A stretch of 6,694 nt of DNA from Porphyrobacter sp. Lineage in GTDB: Bacteria > Pseudomonadota > Alphaproteobacteria > Sphingomonadales > Sphingomonadaceae. The position numbers and the translations under genes were made by a program. The stretch lies in NCBI GenBank assembly GCA_021732945.1, contig JAKFWB010000254.1, forward strand, positions 1 to 6,694. Reading direction: 5' to 3'. Each line of letters starts with the position of its first letter. Position 1 is the first letter of the stretch. This document shows, piece after piece, positions 5,930 to 6,694 of the stretch. The notes below the pieces were generated by a model. The model was not told where the DNA came from. It searched no databases and saw only the letters and a program-made list of their open reading frames with translations.

Positions 5930-6257
5930 TTTTTCAAGCACTTAGATCCCAGCTCAGTGCCCCGTACGGAATGGGTACGGAAAACGCGCCGTGGCAGGGC
6001 CACCTCAAATCCCTCGGATCGAATCTGGATCAGACACCGGTTCCGGTCGGGCAGTGGGGAACGTTACACACCCTACGCGACGGATCGCGGCATCTATTCA
6101 GAAGAATCGGCATGCAAATTCAGAGCGATAGCAAGCGCGCCCTGAAGTAGGCAGCTTCCCAATCGAATCTGAATGCATCGGAAAACACCAATCAAACTTG
6201 ATTGAAGACAGCGTAAACCTCTGATTAGGAACAATTTTGTCGTGTGTAGGTCGCACA
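5930..6257. other. Stretch after the tRNA without a recognisable gene
   Basis: No frame here resembles a known protein or has the third-position bias of the left side. Open frames that run through the tRNA are taken as chance. The stretch is more AT-rich around 6100-6250. It holds several small inverted repeats: GTGGC-AGG-GCCAC near 5991-6003, ACCGG-TT-CCGGT at 6036-6047, an imperfect hairpin at about 6110-6180, and CAATCAA-AC-TTGATTG at 6189-6204. ATCGAATCTGGAT (6018-6030) recurs as ATCGAATCTGAAT (6162-6174). No integrase remnant and no second copy of the tRNA 3' end was found. Confidence 0.6.
6189..6204. repeat. Perfect inverted repeat in the post-tRNA stretch
   Basis: CAATCAA and TTGATTG are perfect 7-bp arms around AC. 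It could be a protein-binding site or a small hairpin; there is no T run after it that would make it a terminator. It lies about 50 bp past the end of the possible minus-strand frame ending at 6258. Confidence 0.4.
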
Positions 6258-6521
6258 TCATTTCCGATTGAAGCAGCCTTGCCTCTCGACATCAATGCGA
6301 GGCGCATCGGTTGGGACTCTGACGCTTACGCTGACATTACAGTCGGGCTTTCCGTCTATCGTGAGACGGGACGCGAAGTACGAACGGGCAACTCCGCCTC
6401 CGTCTTCAGGCATAAACACCGTTGCGAAGTCACCCTGCCGCGACATCGGAAATCGCACGCCTTTTGGTATGTGCGCCACTCGTAATCGCCCGAGAGCTAA
6501 AGCTTGGAGCTTGTTGGTCAT
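6258..6521 (-). CDS. Possible hypothetical protein, 87 residues, not recognised
   Basis: A frame from ATG 6521 to TGA at 6258, not recognised. The composition is ordinary and mixed (for example FATVFMPEDGGGVARSYFAS, DCNVSVSVRVPTDAPRI), with two cysteines and no membrane segment or signal peptide. Its start overlaps the stop of a frame entering from the right edge as ATGA, a pattern typical of coupled genes, and that is the main support. Against it: no Shine-Dalgarno sequence, and third-position G/C is only about 59% by hand count, far below the housekeeping genes to the left. A plus-strand frame of similar length overlaps it. It could be a transferred gene, a remnant or a chance frame. Confidence 0.25.
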   Translation of the reverse strand: MTNKLQALALGRLRVAHIPKGVRFPMSRQGDFATVFMPEDGGGVARSYFASRLTIDGKPDCNVSVSVRVPTDAPRIDVERQGCFNRK

Positions 6522-6694
6522 TTGTAACGGATGAGGCCCCTTTGCGAGAAAATGGCGCGTACCACCTCAATGAGAGAGCGGGCCGGCCAGATATGCGGAG
6601 GAGAGGGAAGTCTGACCTTTGGCGGGCGCAAGGTGTCCGGTGAGGGATCCCTTTCTGACAAGCTGCGGCAAGGCATTGTCGCCGTCTCGTAGGG
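6518..6694 (-). CDS. Possible C-terminal end of a protein entering from the right edge
   Basis: An open minus-strand frame of 58 codons runs from the edge to TGA at 6520-6518, ending RSLIEVVRAIFSQRGLIRYK. It is rich in proline and arginine, with third-position G/C about 65% by hand count. The stop overlaps the ATG at 6521 (ATGA). A frame of this length can easily occur by chance, and no family is recognised. Confidence 0.2.
   Translation of the reverse strand, partial: PYETATMPCRSLSERDPSPDTLRPPKVRLPSPPHIWPARSLIEVVRAIFSQRGLIRYK

Noticed and set aside
5680..6150. Plus-strand frame of 156 codons through the tRNA
   Set aside because: It crosses the small protein gene in antisense and the whole tRNA-Thr gene, so it is a chance frame.
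6237..6534. Overlapping plus-strand frames of 82 and 88 codons
   Set aside because: No ribosome site, no recognisable motif and weak codon bias; they mutually overlap and lie opposite the slightly better supported minus-strand frame.

Overview
The window looks like a chromosomal segment of a GC-rich alphaproteobacterium, most likely a sphingomonad (Erythrobacter/Porphyrobacter-like). This is judged from the style of the IleRS, PurK and RibF proteins, the strong G/C bias at third codon positions, and the dispersed palindromic repeats. The taxonomic call is an inference from memory; no search was possible.

Layout: positions 1-5766 carry one run of genes, all on the minus strand, read from right to left: a 52-residue basic small protein, gpmA (glycolysis), purE and purK (carboxylation step of purine synthesis), folA (dihydrofolate reductase), ribF (FMN/FAD synthesis) and the first 500 codons of ileS (isoleucyl-tRNA synthetase), which leaves the window at the left edge. 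From gpmA to purE and from purK through folA to ribF the genes overlap or nearly touch, so they are probably translated from shared transcripts. Two longer gaps interrupt the run and both hold palindromic repeats: about 97 bp between purE and purK, and about 295 bp between ribF and ileS. A third palindrome lies inside the ileS coding sequence at the left edge.

Positions 5767-5854 are a divergent control region. It holds a perfect 14-bp palindrome on the side of the gpmA cluster and a TTGACT promoter-like box on the side of a plus-strand tRNA-Thr(GGT) gene at 5855-5929, which has CCA encoded. To the right of the tRNA (5930-6694) base composition and codon use change. No gene could be recognised there; two small overlapping minus-strand frames and one small plus-strand frame are the only candidates. 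A tRNA 3' end followed by atypical DNA is the usual place for an integrated element, but neither an integrase nor a second attachment copy is visible.

Together the recognised genes supply glycolytic flux, purine ring synthesis, reduced folate, flavin cofactors and a charged tRNA: a set of housekeeping functions for growth. I found no convincing new defence, mobile or biosynthetic system. The observations most worth checking are the repeat families, the in-frame palindrome and codon-atypical block inside ileS, the operator-like palindrome, and the unassigned tail after the tRNA.
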